Origin: an uncultured Spirochaetales bacterium
Lineage (GTDB): Bacteria > Spirochaetota > Spirochaetia > Sphaerochaetales > Sphaerochaetaceae
NCBI GenBank assembly: GCA_945947045.1
Contig: CAMEXG010000115.1
Span: 1-6,795, forward strand
Direction: 5' to 3'
Length of the DNA: 6,795 bases
Of the stretch, positions 5,929 through 6,795 are shown piece after piece. A program made the translations under genes and the position numbers. The number at the start of each line of letters is the position of its first letter. Positions within the stretch are counted from its first letter, which is position 1. The notes under the pieces are model-generated. The model was not told the DNA's origin, searched no databases, and saw only the letters and a program-made list of their open reading frames with translations.

Positions 5929-6714
5929 CTAGATTTCAGCCAATCTTTCTTCCGCCCATTTCCTGAACCACGTATTTCCTCCCTCTTCCCTGATAATCGA
6001 GAGAGTCTCCATTTCTTTCTTCTTGTTTTCTTTGTTTCTATAGTGCATTGCAATTGTGTAATATATCTCAAGTCTTCCGATTCTATATTGTGTGGACTTT
6101 AGTCTCCCCTCCAAATACTCCTTGTCTATTGTTTCACCCTTCTTTGCTCTCAGCATTTCAGAGAGCACATACTGTACCTGCCTTTGGTTATCTTTTAGAC
6201 TTTGGTTGCCTGTGATAGAGTCGATTCTCTTCTCCAACTCTTTCAAGACATCTTCCGCTTCGTCAAGTATTCCTTTTTCAATAAGACATCTGCACTTTTG
6301 AGATAGATAGAGAGTATCGAGGCTGTCAGAGCCGTTAATATTCCCCTTCTCCAGAGTTTCCAACGCCCTGTCAAAATCCCCTGCCGCCTCATAGCCGGAG
6401 GAGAGATAAGCATAACTTATCATTTTCTCCTTATCTCCCGTGGTCTTCTTTGGTATATCTATATAGGATGAGATAAACTTCTCCGGATCCATTTCCATAT
6501 GTAAGTAACCTAATCTCTTAGTAGTCTCTGTGTTTGAAATAATGTTCTCTGACAAACGGGAAGTAAAGAAACCAAGCAAAATGGCGATGAGAGTGGAAAT
6601 AACAGAGGGAAGGAAAGCACTTTTGTTTCTCAGCCAAATAAAAACGATCAACAATAATACAAGACACCATACACAAATATAGGCTGCCTTTGATTTTTTG
6701 TAAGGACTTCTCAT
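5929..6714 (-). CDS. Membrane-anchored TPR-like repeat protein of unknown function
   Basis: I do not recognise a specific family. The start at 6714 is chosen because AGGAG stands 5 nt upstream; an in-frame ATG at 6732 lacks such a site. From 6714 the protein has 261 residues. It begins RSPYKKSK (positively charged), then has two hydrophobic helices at about residues 11-28 and 33-51 joined by a very short RNKS turn, giving a hairpin with both ends in the cytoplasm. The rest is soluble and helical. Segments at about 96-124 (YAYLSSGYEAAGDFDRALE) and 134-165 (ending in ILDEAEDVLKELEK) look like TPR units, and about 214-256 may be another. Such repeats usually mediate protein-protein contacts, so a scaffold or assembly role at the membrane is an inference. 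The gene is separated by 250 bp from the next operon, and no link between them is shown. Confidence 0.8.
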   Translation of the reverse strand: MRSPYKKSKAAYICVWCLVLLLIVFIWLRNKSAFLPSVISTLIAILLGFFTSRLSENIISNTETTKRLGYLHMEMDPEKFISSYIDIPKKTTGDKEKMISYAYLSSGYEAAGDFDRALETLEKGNINGSDSLDTLYLSQKCRCLIEKGILDEAEDVLKELEKRIDSITGNQSLKDNQRQVQYVLSEMLRAKKGETIDKEYLEGRLKSTQYRIGRLEIYYTIAMHYRNKENKKKEMETLSIIREEGGNTWFRKWAEERLAEI

Positions 6715-6719
6715 ATTTA

Positions 6720-6724
6720 CTCCT
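6720..6724 (-). promoter_or_regulatory. Ribosome binding site AGGAG deciding the TPR gene start
   Basis: AGGAG (within AGAGGAG) lies 5 nt before the ATG at 6714. The upstream in-frame ATG at 6732 has only AT-rich sequence before it, and the AGGAG would fall inside its coding region. The shorter protein is therefore preferred. Confidence 0.65.
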
Positions 6725-6795
6725 CTTACCATGATATCAGAATAAAGAGATTTTATGTCTTATTTACTGTTCTCACCTTCTCTTTTAGGCTTAAC

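Noticed and set aside
5874..6071. 65-residue open frame on the minus strand
   Set aside because: Out-of-frame overlap with the end of the TPR gene; arginine/lysine-rich translation typical of a shadow frame.
6760..6795. Possible C-terminal tail (…REGENSK, stop at 6762-6760) of a gene to the right
   Set aside because: Only 11 codons are visible and another frame is also open for 13 codons, so a coding call cannot be supported.
1..6795. tRNA, rRNA, CRISPR array, insertion sequence or riboswitch
   Set aside because: No cloverleaf, repeated spacer pattern, transposase frame or long structured leader was seen on either strand.

Overview
All recognisable genes in this 6.8-kb window lie on the minus strand, so transcription runs from right to left. 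The genes suggest an anaerobic, moderately AT-rich bacterium. They show iron-sulfur flavoprotein chemistry, nickel-insertion factors, an archaeal-type ATPase of a kind common in anaerobes, and good AGGAG/GGAG Shine-Dalgarno sites. I cannot decide between a clostridial and a spirochaete-like host from sequence alone.

Layout, right to left (direction of transcription). (1) 5929-6714 encodes a small membrane-anchored protein: two N-terminal transmembrane helices followed by TPR-like helical repeats. (2) 5676-5928 is an AT-rich intergenic stretch with a purine-rich tract and a TTGTACAA palindrome that overlaps a possible -10 box. (3) 1837-5672 is a compact three-gene operon. It starts with a large multi-domain oxidoreductase (N-terminal winged-helix-like and cysteine-rich iron-sulfur module, ferredoxin domain, GltD/NfnB-like FAD/NAD(P)H module, C-terminal ferredoxin-like domain). 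This overlaps hypA by 8 bp, and hypA is followed by hypB after 1 bp. A GC-rich hairpin at the hypB stop codon is a likely terminator. (4) 1640-1836 is a regulatory-looking gap with a 43-bp nested palindrome (1666-1708) and a 12-bp perfect palindrome (1757-1768). (5) 227-1639 encodes an archaeal-type ATPase with a C-terminal DUF234-like nuclease-fold domain. It looks more AT-rich than the operon and has no clear Shine-Dalgarno site. (6) After a weak terminator and a plausible promoter, a further gene begins at 125 and runs off the left edge; its first 41 codons encode a membrane anchor.

The functional core is the oxidoreductase-hypA-hypB operon. HypA and HypB normally deliver nickel to [NiFe]-hydrogenase, but no hydrogenase subunit or other hyp gene is present here. 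Either the nickel enzyme is encoded elsewhere, or this HypAB pair serves another nickel protein or the iron-sulfur flavoprotein pathway itself. That link, and the palindrome in front of the ATPase gene, are the two points most worth following up.
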